NCBI GenBank assembly: GCA_016208645.1
Contig: JACQXP010000065.1
Coordinates: 5,635 to 24,936, forward strand
Reading direction: 5' to 3'
Origin: Candidatus Methylomirabilota bacterium
GTDB taxonomy: Bacteria; Methylomirabilota; Methylomirabilia; Methylomirabilales; 2-02-FULL-66-22
DNA length: 19,302 bases
The notes beneath the pieces are model-generated. The model was not told where the DNA came from. It saw nothing but the letters and a program-made list of their open reading frames with translations, and searched no databases. Shown here piece by piece: positions 1 to 6,261 of this stretch (the first letter of the stretch is position 1; each line of letters begins with the position of its first letter). Position numbers and translations under genes: made by a program.

Positions 1-267
1 AAGAGATGACTTCCCTGTCAAGCTCTTTCTGGGGCGGCCACTGAGAAAGGCGGGGGCGTAGAAGGCCCTTGGGGCCGGCGCAACTGCGCCCCGCCCTGGC
101 GGCCGTCCGGGGAGCCGCGTATGCTTCCCCCGACGCATCCGCTTGTGGCCGGGTGGCCGGTGCCGGATCAAACGGGGCGCCCAGACTTGGATTTCCTGAA
201 GGCGTGTGATAGGGTGCGCGTCGATTCCGGTGGCGACGAGGGTTTATTATGACGGAGGGGGGGTGCG
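1..267. other. Left-edge region without a recognisable gene
   Basis: No open frame here looks like a real protein on either strand. The only structure seen is a short perfect hairpin at 77-90 (GGCGCA, 2-nt loop, TGCGCC). A weak promoter-like pair for the downstream RidA-type gene is TTGGAT at 187-192 and TAGGGT at 210-215, separated by 17 bases, with only about half the consensus bases in each box. The region may be the end of a neighbouring transcription unit outside the window. Confidence 0.4.
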
Positions 268-564
268 ATGCGCGTCGAACAAGAATTGGAGAGGCTGGGG
301 TTCAGGCTGCCGATCCCGCGACCGGTGGCGGCCTACGTGCCCGCCGTGCGGAGCGGCGACCTGGTCTTCACCGCGGGGCAGGGTCCCATGGTGGACGGAA
401 CTCCCAAGTTCACCGGGAAGCTCGGGCGGGAACTCACCGAGGAGCAGGGGTACCAGGCCGCTCAGATTTGCGTGGTCAACTGCCTGGCCTGCGTGAGGAG
501 CCTGATCGGTGACCTGGACAAGGTGGAGGTGGAGGTGGAGATCGTCGTACGGGTCAGAGATTAG
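268..564 (+). CDS. RidA/YjgF-family protein with an internal in-frame deletion
   Basis: RidA-family proteins are small trimeric enzymes that hydrolyse reactive enamine/imine intermediates from PLP enzymes. Residues 1-88 match the longer YjgF-like branch: LGFRLPIPRPVAAYVPAV, then SGDLVFTAGQ, GKLGRELTEEQGYQAAQ and IGDLDKV. After GDLDKV a further stretch of about 50 residues is expected, including the conserved RSAVG-type segment. Instead the frame runs straight into VEVEIVVRVRD-stop, which looks like the normal C-terminus (xVEVExIVxV). At 98 aa it is much shorter than the usual 150 or so for this branch. The join lies in a GTGGAG-GTGGAG-GTGGAG run (about 523-540), suggesting deletion between short direct repeats. 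The ATG at 268 follows a GGAGGGGG ribosome site. The gene is alone on this strand, so it is probably inactive. That it is a RidA derivative is fairly sure; the deletion is inferred from family knowledge. Confidence 0.8.
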   Translation: MRVEQELERLGFRLPIPRPVAAYVPAVRSGDLVFTAGQGPMVDGTPKFTGKLGRELTEEQGYQAAQICVVNCLACVRSLIGDLDKVEVEVEIVVRVRD

Positions 565-642
565 GGGAAAAGCAACAGCCAACTTATCCGCAGATTCCGC
601 AGATGGTGGACCCGAGACGACTAACGCCGGCAGAAATGAAAA

Positions 643-669
643 GGCCCCAGCGCCGAAGACGCTGGGGCC
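643..669 (-). terminator. Intrinsic terminator of the lipoprotein gene
   Basis: A perfect 10-bp stem (GGCCCCAGCG / CGCTGGGGCC) with a 7-nt loop lies 19 bases beyond the stop of the - strand lipoprotein gene. On the - strand it is followed by TTTTCATTTC, a usable U-tract, so it is oriented for that gene. The + strand RidA-type gene also ends upstream of it, but there is no T-run on that side. Confidence 0.8.
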
Positions 670-688
670 GAACCAGTTGGAAAGCCTG

Positions 689-1189
689 TCAGAAGCTGCT
701 GAAGGGGTTCATGGTTTCCCAGGTGATCCGATCCTCGACGCGGGCGGCGAGACGTTCAGCCTCGCTCAGATCGGTCTTGAGGTACTGAAGCGCGAGATGA
801 TAGGCGAGCATCCGCGCCAACCGAGGGGCGTCGTACCCCCAGGTGAGGATCTTGCCGTCCACATAGCCGGCCAGGGGCATTAGACCGTTCATGTAATGCC
901 CTGCCCCGTTGACTTGATAGAGTTGCCGGATGGTGTCTGGTGTCGTGACCACGACTGTCGGCCGACTATCCCCGTTCAGGCGCTTGATGCCCAGGAGCCA
1001 CGCCACCCGGAGGTAGAGTTGATCCACCTTCTCGACGGGGTAGCTTGTCCCGTCCTGAAGCTCGATCCTCACATACCGGCCCTCGATGGCTGACGTGGGC
1101 TTCACGGCCTGCTGGGTTGCCGCACAGCCAGCGACCGAGGCCGCGATAACGAGCCAGGCCAGGAAGCGGCTGGTGCGTGCCATGTTCAT
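689..1189 (-). CDS. Putative outer-membrane/periplasmic lipoprotein of unknown function
   Basis: I do not recognise a named family. From the Met at 1189 the product is 166 aa with a type II signal peptide: MNMARTSRF, a hydrophobic stretch (LAWLVIAASVA) and the lipobox VAGC with the acylated Cys at residue 22. The mature part is soluble, starts AATQQAVKPTS and holds one compact unknown domain with no repeats or membrane segments. An upstream in-frame ATG at 1216 exists, but GGGAGGTGG sits about 6 bases before the ATG at 1189, and the signal peptide is cleaner from there. It is a single-gene unit: an intrinsic terminator follows, and a gene-free stretch separates it from the catabolic cluster. 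The lipoprotein call is strong; function is unknown. Confidence 0.75.
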   Translation of the reverse strand: MNMARTSRFLAWLVIAASVAGCAATQQAVKPTSAIEGRYVRIELQDGTSYPVEKVDQLYLRVAWLLGIKRLNGDSRPTVVVTTPDTIRQLYQVNGAGHYMNGLMPLAGYVDGKILTWGYDAPRLARMLAYHLALQYLKTDLSEAERLAARVEDRITWETMNPFSSF

Positions 1190-1583
1190 GGGTACCACCT
1201 CCCTCGAGCAATCCAACTTACATGCCGATTCCCACTCAAGAGGAGGTGAAATGCATCTTCGATGCCACAGGTCGAAGGTTCACGTAACATATTGATTTTC
1301 CAAATCTCTCAACCTGTTTGGCCTCCCGCATCCGATTAACTGAACACTTTTGCCTCACGTTCTCCTGTAGATACTTCGCTGGCCCCCACCCTCCTCCTAA
1401 CGCCCCATAAACGACCAACGCCCGGCGAAACCCCATCCGGGCGTTGGCACTTCATGAAATCGCTTTCCGGCCTGTTTGAATTTAATCGCAGGAAGTCGGC
1501 GGTCGCCCCGCCCGGGCGATGCCCCCGGTCGGTGGGGTCGTGTCCGGATCGGCGTGCCGAACGGCAGCCTGGCACGCCCAAGC
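1190..1583. other. Gene-free spacer between the lipoprotein gene and the catabolic cluster
   Basis: No convincing long gene is present. Three things are visible. A hairpin at 1415-1447 is listed separately. A weak - strand promoter candidate for the lipoprotein gene has TTGAGA at 1307-1312 and TATGTT at 1286-1291, with a 15-nt spacer, which is short. A 14-codon + strand frame at 1251-1295 starts directly after AGGAGGTGA, an unusually complete ribosome site, but nothing lies downstream of it on that strand. The AT content at 1265-1330 is higher than in the surroundings, consistent with a promoter region. Confidence 0.4.
1415..1447 (-). terminator. Probable terminator-type hairpin after pdxA2
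   Basis: A perfect 11-bp inverted repeat, CCAACGCCCGG / CCGGGCGTTGG, with an 11-nt loop, lies about 140 bases beyond the stop of the last gene of the - strand cluster. The following bases on the - strand are TCGTTTATGG, a poor U-tract, so it may be a weak or factor-assisted terminator or an mRNA 3' end stabiliser. Confidence 0.5.
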
Positions 1584-2627
1584 CTAGGCGAAGAGGCCGG
1601 CCTCGCGGCCGTGGGCGAGCTTCACGGCGACGTCAATGGCATCCAGCATGCTCTGATGCGCCGCCGTGCCCTTGCCGGCCTTGCCGAAGGCCGTCCCGTG
1701 GTCCACGGAGGTGCGGATGATGGGCAGGCCCAGGGTCACGTTCACCCCGCTCACCGAGGTCCACTTCTGCGTGGCCCTGTCGAAGGTGAAGCCCAGGGTC
1801 TTCAGGGGTACGTGGCCCTGGTCGTGGTACATGCACACCACGATATCGTACAGGCCGCCGCGGGCCCTCCCGAAGACGGTGTCGGGGGCGATGGGACCGT
1901 CCACCCGGATCCCTTCGGCCCGGGCCGCCTCGATGGCCGGGATGATCTCCTTGATCTCCTCGTCGCCGAAGAGGCCGTGCTCCCCGGCGTGGGGATTCAA
2001 GCCGGCCACGACGATCTTCGGCTCGGCGATGCCCAGGGCCTTCAGGGCCCGGTGGGCCAGCCGGATCACGGTCAGGATGCGCGGCTTCTTCGTGCGCTCG
2101 ATGGCCTCGCGGAGCGAGACGTGGGTGGAGACGTGGACCACCCGCAGGTCTTCCCCCAAGAGCATCATGGCGTAGTCCTTGGTGTTGGTCAGGGCGCCGA
2201 AGATCTCCGTGTGGCCCGGGTGGGGGCAGCCGGCCTGATTGATGGACTCCTTGTGGATCGGACCGGTGACCACGGCGTGGATCTCCCCGGCCAGGGCCAT
2301 GGCGATGCCCCGCTCGATGTACTCCACCGAGGCCTTGCCGCACATGGCGCTGACCCTGCCGTACTGGAGCTTGGCCATGTCCACGTTGGCGAGATCCAGG
2401 ACGTCCAGGCTGCCGTGGGTGAAGCGTGCGTCGGCCACAGTGCTGATCGGCGAAAGCGTGAGCGGCAGCTTGGTGATCCGCAGCGCGTCGGCCATGGCGT
2501 TCCGGTCGCCGATGACGAAGGGCCGGGTCTTGGCGTACACGGATGGGTCCGCCAGGGCTTTGGCGGCGATCTCCGGCCCGATGCTGGCGGGATCCCCCAT
2601 GGTGATGCTGAGAATGGGTCGATCCAT
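1584..2627 (-). CDS. PdxA2-type 4-phosphate dehydrogenase (PdxA family)
   Basis: Members are metal-dependent NAD(P) dehydrogenases acting on 4-phosphorylated C4 acids. PdxA oxidises 4-hydroxythreonine-4-phosphate for pyridoxal phosphate synthesis; PdxA2 enzymes act in D-threonate, L-threonate or D-erythronate breakdown. The 347-aa protein is full length. Visible motifs are TMGDPASIGPE (9-19), HPGHTE (136-141), the three metal-binding histidines at H169 (STH), H213 (NPHAGE) and H268 (YHDQGH), and RTSVDHGTAFG (305-315). The ATG at 2627 follows GGGAGG by about 10 bases. It is the last gene of the - strand catabolic cluster, which favours PdxA2 over a biosynthetic PdxA. The DUF1537 kinase that usually supplies its phosphorylated substrate is not in this window. 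Family assignment is firm; substrate is inference. Confidence 0.9.
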   Translation of the reverse strand: MDRPILSITMGDPASIGPEIAAKALADPSVYAKTRPFVIGDRNAMADALRITKLPLTLSPISTVADARFTHGSLDVLDLANVDMAKLQYGRVSAMCGKASVEYIERGIAMALAGEIHAVVTGPIHKESINQAGCPHPGHTEIFGALTNTKDYAMMLLGEDLRVVHVSTHVSLREAIERTKKPRILTVIRLAHRALKALGIAEPKIVVAGLNPHAGEHGLFGDEEIKEIIPAIEAARAEGIRVDGPIAPDTVFGRARGGLYDIVVCMYHDQGHVPLKTLGFTFDRATQKWTSVSGVNVTLGLPIIRTSVDHGTAFGKAGKGTAAHQSMLDAIDVAVKLAHGREAGLFA

Positions 2628-2654
2628 GACGGCGTGCCTCCCATGATATTGCGG

Positions 2655-2682
2655 CTGTCAGCCTTCAGCGGCTAGCGTTCAG
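2655..2682. repeat. Short intergenic GCTGA-type repeat
   Basis: On the - strand this reads as degenerate GCTGA-containing units (GAACGCTAGCCGCTGAAGGC and onward) just upstream of the pdxA2 ribosome site. It is one of several different short-unit repeat patches at gene junctions in this window and is the most degraded of them. Confidence 0.3.
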
Positions 2683-2731
2683 GTGAGTGAATCTATCGGT
2701 GGGCCTGTCGCCGACGGCCGAGGGCCTTATA

Positions 2732-2869
2732 TCACACCAGCATTCGTCCGTCATCCGATGGCTCCGGGGCCTCGCACATTCCTGGACCATCGCTCACGGC
2801 ATCCGTCCGCGGACGCACGTCGGGCCCCGCGTGCACGTGCAGGTCAATGACGCCCGTGAGATCTGCCAT
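2732..2869 (-). pseudogene. N-terminal stub of a DUF6282-like amidohydrolase
   Basis: An ATG at 2869 opens a 45-codon frame whose first 21 residues, MADLTGVIDLHVHAGPDVRP plus R, match the beginning of DUF6282/amidohydrolase-like proteins, where the HxHxGPD motif binds metal. After residue 21 similarity ends, and the frame runs through unrelated residues to a TGA at 2732, so almost the whole enzyme (normally roughly 250-300 aa) is missing. Its start overlaps the final codons of the truncated isomerase frame. Genes of this family are often placed next to PdxA-like and isopropylmalate-dehydrogenase-like genes, so it was probably an original member of this cluster. The family call rests on one motif and its N-terminal position. 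Confidence 0.55.
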
Positions 2870-3731
2870 CTCGTACGCCGTAAAGAGCGTTCTGCAGTGC
2901 TGCGGTGCTGCAGTACTGCGGTGCTGCTGTTAACCCCCGGATTCGAACTGCAGCACGGCAACACTTGCGCACAGCAGCACGCTCAACTCGCCCCCGCCGA
3001 CCGCAAGTGTCCCGCAGGGTGGCCAGGATGGCGGGCCAGTCGAGGGAGGCCTTCCCACCTGGACCGGGCGGGACGCGACCGGGATCGTACAGGTGCAGGT
3101 GCCTCACGTATCCCGCGGCGGCGCGTACCCCCTCGATGACCGACGCCTCCTTCCGATGGAGTTGGTGGGTGTCCAGCATCAAGCCGAAGGCCGGATCGTT
3201 GATCCGCCGGACCCAGGCCACCGCATCCGCCACGGTGCAGATGAAGTTGCTGTCGGCCTCGTCGGTCGGCGCCAGGAGCAGGGCGGAGCCGGCCTCGGCC
3301 GCGAACCGGGCCAGCCCGGAAAAGATCTCCGCGGCCAGGGTCGCCCCGCTCTCGGCAGACAGGCTGCTCGGCAGGCTGCCCTTGGTGCCGGCCAGGGTCA
3401 CCGGGACGCCGAAATGGCCGGCGAAATCCAGCAGGTCTTTGAGGCGAGTCAGGGCCCGGCTGCGGATGGCGGCCTCGGGGTGGAGCAGGGTGAGGCCCTC
3501 GGCCACGATCCGCCCGCTGTTCACCGCCGTCAGGACCACGTCGGAGGCCTTCAGGGCCCGGTCCATCTCGGCCACGCCTACGGTCCCCGGGGGCCCGGGG
3601 AAGAACTCGATGCCGTCGTAGCCCAGCGCTCTCGCCTCGGCGGCCAGCAGTCCGGGCATCCCCAGCAGCAGGTTCACCATGTAGCCGGTCGCCGCGATGT
3701 CCGGCGTGCTGGCCAGGAGACTTATCTGCAT
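2844..3731 (-). CDS. Sugar-phosphate isomerase/epimerase (TIM barrel), C-terminus lost
   Basis: This is a xylose-isomerase-like TIM-barrel protein (AP_endonuc_2 fold); members isomerise or epimerise small sugars and hydroxy-acids. Residues 1-241 follow the family: LGYDGIEFFPGPPGT (36-50), GTKGSLPSSLSAE, APTDEADSNFICT (154-166), GLMLDTHQLHRKE (183-195) and HLHLYDP (211-217), with the metal-ligand-type Glu/Asp/His spread over these segments. After LDWPAILATLRD (about 3009) the expected last strand and helix, with a second acidic ligand, are missing. The remaining 54 codons (3011-2844) read through an 8-bp repeat array into the upstream part of the DUF6282 stub, giving an atypical Arg/Cys-rich tail. 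The ATG at 3731 follows GGAGGT at about 10 bases. It is probably non-functional or altered. Specific substrate unknown. Confidence 0.75.
   Translation of the reverse strand: MQISLLASTPDIAATGYMVNLLLGMPGLLAAEARALGYDGIEFFPGPPGTVGVAEMDRALKASDVVLTAVNSGRIVAEGLTLLHPEAAIRSRALTRLKDLLDFAGHFGVPVTLAGTKGSLPSSLSAESGATLAAEIFSGLARFAAEAGSALLLAPTDEADSNFICTVADAVAWVRRINDPAFGLMLDTHQLHRKEASVIEGVRAAAGYVRHLHLYDPGRVPPGPGGKASLDWPAILATLRDTCGRRGRVERAAVRKCCRAAVRIRGLTAAPQYCSTAALQNALYGVRDGRSHGRH
2890..2980. repeat. 8-bp tandem array with nested inverted repeats
   Basis: Five degenerate octamers (TTCTGCAG, TGCTGCGG, TGCTGCAG, TACTGCGG, TGCTGCTG) run from 2890 to 2929. Two perfect 10-bp inverted pairs follow: 2905-2914 with 2947-2956 (GTGCTGCAGT / ACTGCAGCAC), and 2921-2930 with 2971-2980 (GTGCTGCTGT / ACAGCAGCAC). 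The block sits exactly where the isomerase gene stops resembling its family and just before the DUF6282 stub, so it marks, or caused, the loss of the sequence between them. No transposase is present. Confidence 0.75.
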
Positions 3732-3757
3732 CGCGCGGGAGACCTCCGGGACGCCCT

Positions 3758-3832
3758 GAAACTGGAAATTGGAAGATGGAAACTGGCCCGGATCGACGAC
3801 TACCGATTTCCAGTTTCCAGTTTCCAGTTTCC
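3758..3832. repeat. Inverted pair of 7-bp tandem arrays
   Basis: Four heptamers, AAACTGG AAATTGG and on (3759-3786), face three copies of TTTCCAG plus TTTCC (3807-3832). Positions 3758-3786 and 3803-3831 are inverted copies of each other over 29 bases with a few mismatches, separated by 16 bases. The right arm lies inside the 3' end of the dehydrogenase gene and encodes its last residues; the left arm lies in the spacer before the isomerase gene. It can form a long hairpin between two cistrons of the same operon. Confidence 0.8.
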
Positions 3833-4909
3833 GATCTGGGTGGCGACGGCGTCGCCGACGGCCCGCGTGCTGGCGCTGCCGCCCAGGTCCGCCGTGTGGA
3901 ACCGCCGGTCCCGCAGCGTCGCTTCCACGGCCCCTTCGATGGTTTTGGCCGCCGCCCGGGCCTCCCCATCCTGTTTCCGTTCGCCCAGCCAGTCCAGCAT
4001 CATTCCGGCCGAGAGAATTTGGGCGATCGGGTTGGCGATGCCCTTGCCCGCGATGTCCGGCGCCGTCCCGTGTGAGGGCTGGAACACGCCATAAGTGTCC
4101 CCGACGTCCGCCGAGGGGGCCAGCCCCATCCCCCCGATCGTCCCGGCCGCCAAATCGGAAATGATATCGCCGAACATGTTCTCCGCCACGACCACGTCGA
4201 AGCGCAGCGGCCGTTGCACCATGTACAGGGTCATGGCGTCCACGTACACGTGGTCCGTCTGGATGCCGGAGAACTCTCGCGCCACCTCGTCGAAGATCTG
4301 GCGGAAGAAGGCCATGCTCTTCAGGACGTTCGCCTTGTCCACGCAGGTCACGCGCCGCTTCCCGTCGGCCGGCGCCCCGTGGCGGCTCTGGGCCAGGCGG
4401 AAGGCGTCTCGCACGATCCGCTCCGTCCCGGCGCGGGTGACGATCATGCTGTCCACTGCCACCTGGTCCCCGACCCGGATCCCGCCCCCCCGCGAGGCGT
4501 ACAATCCCTCGGTGTTCTCCCGCAGGATCACGTAGTCCATGGCCGGATCGCCCGCCAGGACCGGGGGGACGCCTGCATATCGCTTGATGGGGCGCACGCC
4601 CGCATACAGATCCAGGACGAAGCGCAGCGTGAGCTGCGGAGCGATCTCGGTCCCGTCGGGAAACCGGATATCCGGCAGCCCGGCCGAGCCGAACAGGATG
4701 GCGTCAGCCGCGCGGCAGGCGTCCAGCGTCTCCGGCGGCAGGTCGCTCCCCGTCTCTTTATAGCATCGGGCGCCGGTGGGGTACTCCTGGCACTCCAGGG
4801 AGAGCCCCGGGAAGACCCCCTCCACCGCCCGCAGGACCTTGAGCGCCTCGGCCATCACCTCGGACCCGATCCCGTCGCCCGGCAAGACGGCGATTCGATA
4901 GAATCCCAT
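3800..4909 (-). CDS. Isocitrate/isopropylmalate dehydrogenase family (tartrate/3-isopropylmalate-type)
   Basis: This is an NAD-dependent beta-decarboxylating dehydrogenase of (2R)-hydroxy acids with a neighbouring carboxylate. The 369-aa protein is full length: LPGDGIGSEV (9-18), RENTEGLYA (130-138), catalytic Lys in VDKANVLK (K192), D224 in YVDAMTLYMVQRP, metal-binding D248 and D252 in ENMFGDIISDLAA, and the NAD-binding GLAPSADVGD and FQPSHGTAPDIAGKG (262-290). I chose the ATG at 4909 because AGGAG lies 7 bases before it; a GTG at 4915 is too close to that site. The ordinary C-terminus seems to end near GDAVAT; the following QIGNWKLETGNR is encoded by a heptamer repeat. It lies in the catabolic cluster rather than a leu operon, with no leuC/leuD nearby, so a tartrate- or malate-type substrate is more likely than isopropylmalate. 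Family firm, substrate inferred. Confidence 0.88.
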   Translation of the reverse strand: MGFYRIAVLPGDGIGSEVMAEALKVLRAVEGVFPGLSLECQEYPTGARCYKETGSDLPPETLDACRAADAILFGSAGLPDIRFPDGTEIAPQLTLRFVLDLYAGVRPIKRYAGVPPVLAGDPAMDYVILRENTEGLYASRGGGIRVGDQVAVDSMIVTRAGTERIVRDAFRLAQSRHGAPADGKRRVTCVDKANVLKSMAFFRQIFDEVAREFSGIQTDHVYVDAMTLYMVQRPLRFDVVVAENMFGDIISDLAAGTIGGMGLAPSADVGDTYGVFQPSHGTAPDIAGKGIANPIAQILSAGMMLDWLGERKQDGEARAAAKTIEGAVEATLRDRRFHTADLGGSASTRAVGDAVATQIGNWKLETGNR

Positions 4910-4969
4910 GGTCACGCTCCTCGGTATGCAGTCGGATTTCGGATGTGGGAAGAGTGCTTTCGGACCCTT

Positions 4970-5119
4970 TCATGCCGGGTGGTGTCCCTCGAAGGGCCCG
5001 CGGACGATCGGTTTCCCTCCCTCGACCAGCAGGCGGCCGCCTGCGACCACCCGATCCACATCGCCGGCCCCCGTCAGGAGCACCAGGTCCGCGTCGGCCC
5101 CTGCACCGATCCGTCCCTT
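4970..5119 (-). pseudogene. Frameshifted C-terminal part of the IadA-like amidohydrolase
   Basis: In a different - strand frame from the main amidohydrolase frame, 49 codons ending at a TGA at 4970 encode KGRIGAGADADLVLL and then VAGGRLLVEGGKPIVRGPFE. This is the standard end of isoaspartyl dipeptidase and related amidohydrolases (KGxIxxGxDADLxV...xxxGxxxVxxG, the closing beta-sandwich). It directly follows the residue at which the upstream frame leaves the family. The two pieces are one gene separated by a frameshift; about 20 residues expected between them are also missing. Confidence 0.7.
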
Positions 5120-6081
5120 GCGAGCATCACCTCGCGCATCGTCTGGAGCAACGAGTCGGGGCCGGCCATATACTGGCCCGCCGCGCGCCCGGCCGCGTCC
5201 AGGCGGGGATACGCCGCTCCGCTGTCGCTGCTGAGGGTGATCCGCGCCGGGGGGACCCCGGCGGCCAACGCCTCGCGGATCGCCTTGGCCGGAGGGATGG
5301 CATGGGGGTACCCGGCCTCCGGCCGCTGCATCCCGGTGAGGTCAATACTGCCTCCTGCCCGCGCATACTCCAGGGCCTGCTGCCAGAGGTGCGGGTTCCG
5401 GTTCGCGTGGGTCGCCACCAGCCGACTCGCCGGGATCCCGGTCTGTCGCTGGACCTCCAGCAGCGGCGTCAGGCCGTCCGGGTGATCCCCGATGTGGGCG
5501 TGCAGGACCGCGCCCTTCCCTGCCAGGCGCCCGCCCGTGTAGGCCGCGTGGGCGAGCCGGCAGAGGTCGTCCACCGAACAGGCGGGCGCCAGGGCCTCCG
5601 AGACGGCGACCTTGATCCCCACGATCCGGTCCACGAAGGCCACGTCCGCCTGCGGGTCGCCCGTGAGCGTCGGGACCGGGTGCCTCCAGCCCCCCGTGTA
5701 GCAGTAGGCGCTGATCCCCTCGGCCTCGAGCGCGGCGGCCCGGGCCAAGAGGGCCGGGATCGTCCGGCTCAGGCTGTCGGCGCCGAGCGGCGAGACCACC
5801 GTCGTGACCCCCACCGTTGCGATGCGGTCGATCTGGAGGTCGGTCGTCCGCGTGGCGGGGCCGCCCAACCCGCTCGCCCCCATGACGTGGATGTGTCCGT
5901 CAAGCAACCCGGGCAGGACGGTCCGTCCCGTGGCGTCCAGGACCTCCCCCTCACCGATCCCCGAGGGGGCCGGGAGGCTTCTTCCCACGGCCGTGATCCG
6001 GCCGTCCAAAATCAACAGGTCGGCGATCCCGCGGTCGTCGGGGTCGAAGACGTGCCCACCGCGCACGAGCATCCAGGTCAT
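5074..6081 (-). CDS. Isoaspartyl dipeptidase (IadA)-like amidohydrolase, frameshifted near its end
   Basis: This is a metal-dependent amidohydrolase (urease superfamily) resembling beta-aspartyl dipeptidases. From the ATG at 6081 it has the N-terminal sandwich (MTWMLVRGGHVFDPDDRGIA), TVLPGLLDGHIHVMG with H63 and H65, GVTTVVSPLGAD (91-102), GIKVAVSE with a likely carboxylated K157, LHAHIGDH (H194, H196), VATHANRN (H225), GGSIDLTG and LSSDSGA (D286), so all metal ligands are present. From residue about 321 the frame shifts, adds 15 foreign residues and stops at 5074. The true C-terminus continues in another frame to 4970. A region of about 20 residues equivalent to the helix before KGxI is also missing. 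GAGGTG lies just before the 6081 start. It is probably a damaged gene of the cluster; a real substrate other than isoaspartyl peptides is possible. Confidence 0.8.
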   Translation of the reverse strand: MTWMLVRGGHVFDPDDRGIADLLILDGRITAVGRSLPAPSGIGEGEVLDATGRTVLPGLLDGHIHVMGASGLGGPATRTTDLQIDRIATVGVTTVVSPLGADSLSRTIPALLARAAALEAEGISAYCYTGGWRHPVPTLTGDPQADVAFVDRIVGIKVAVSEALAPACSVDDLCRLAHAAYTGGRLAGKGAVLHAHIGDHPDGLTPLLEVQRQTGIPASRLVATHANRNPHLWQQALEYARAGGSIDLTGMQRPEAGYPHAIPPAKAIREALAAGVPPARITLSSDSGAAYPRLDAAGRAAGQYMAGPDSLLQTMREVMLARDGSVQGPTRTWCS

Positions 6082-6096
6082 AGACACCTCACAACC

Positions 6097-6250
6097 ATGC
6101 AACCGCCAATGAACGCAAATGGACGCAAATGATCTTGTCCGAAAATCTCAAAACCCATGCAACCGCAGATACACGCAGATGAACGCAGATTCTCCATTCA
6201 GAATTCTCCCGAGGAAATTGGCGTCCATTGGCGTTCATTTGCGGTTGCAT
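6097..6250. repeat. 154-bp palindromic element built of 10-bp units
   Basis: Arms 6097-6130 and 6217-6250 are inverted copies matching at 31 of 34 positions. Each arm is itself three decamers (for example GAACGCAAAT, GGACGCAAAT). The centre holds another run of three decamers (AACCGCAGAT, ACACGCAGAT, GAACGCAGAT; 6161-6190). It fills almost the whole spacer between the amidohydrolase start and the stop of the upstream SDR gene. It resembles a small non-autonomous palindromic repeat, but there is no clear target-site duplication and no transposase. Confidence 0.8.
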
Positions 6251-6261
6251 CTCCGTGTTCT

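Noticed and set aside
1476..2675. Long + strand open frame of 399 codons opposite pdxA2
   Set aside because: It is the antisense of a well-conserved PdxA-family gene in GC-rich DNA, low in complexity (Gly/Asp/His/Val-rich) and without any family motif.
3800..4909. leuB of leucine biosynthesis
   Set aside because: No leuA, leuC or leuD is nearby, and the gene sits in a catabolic operon with PdxA2 and an importer, so a biosynthetic name is not justified.
4214..6132. Several 400-codon-class + strand frames opposite the dehydrogenase and amidohydrolase
   Set aside because: They mirror conserved - strand enzymes and show no domain signature of their own.
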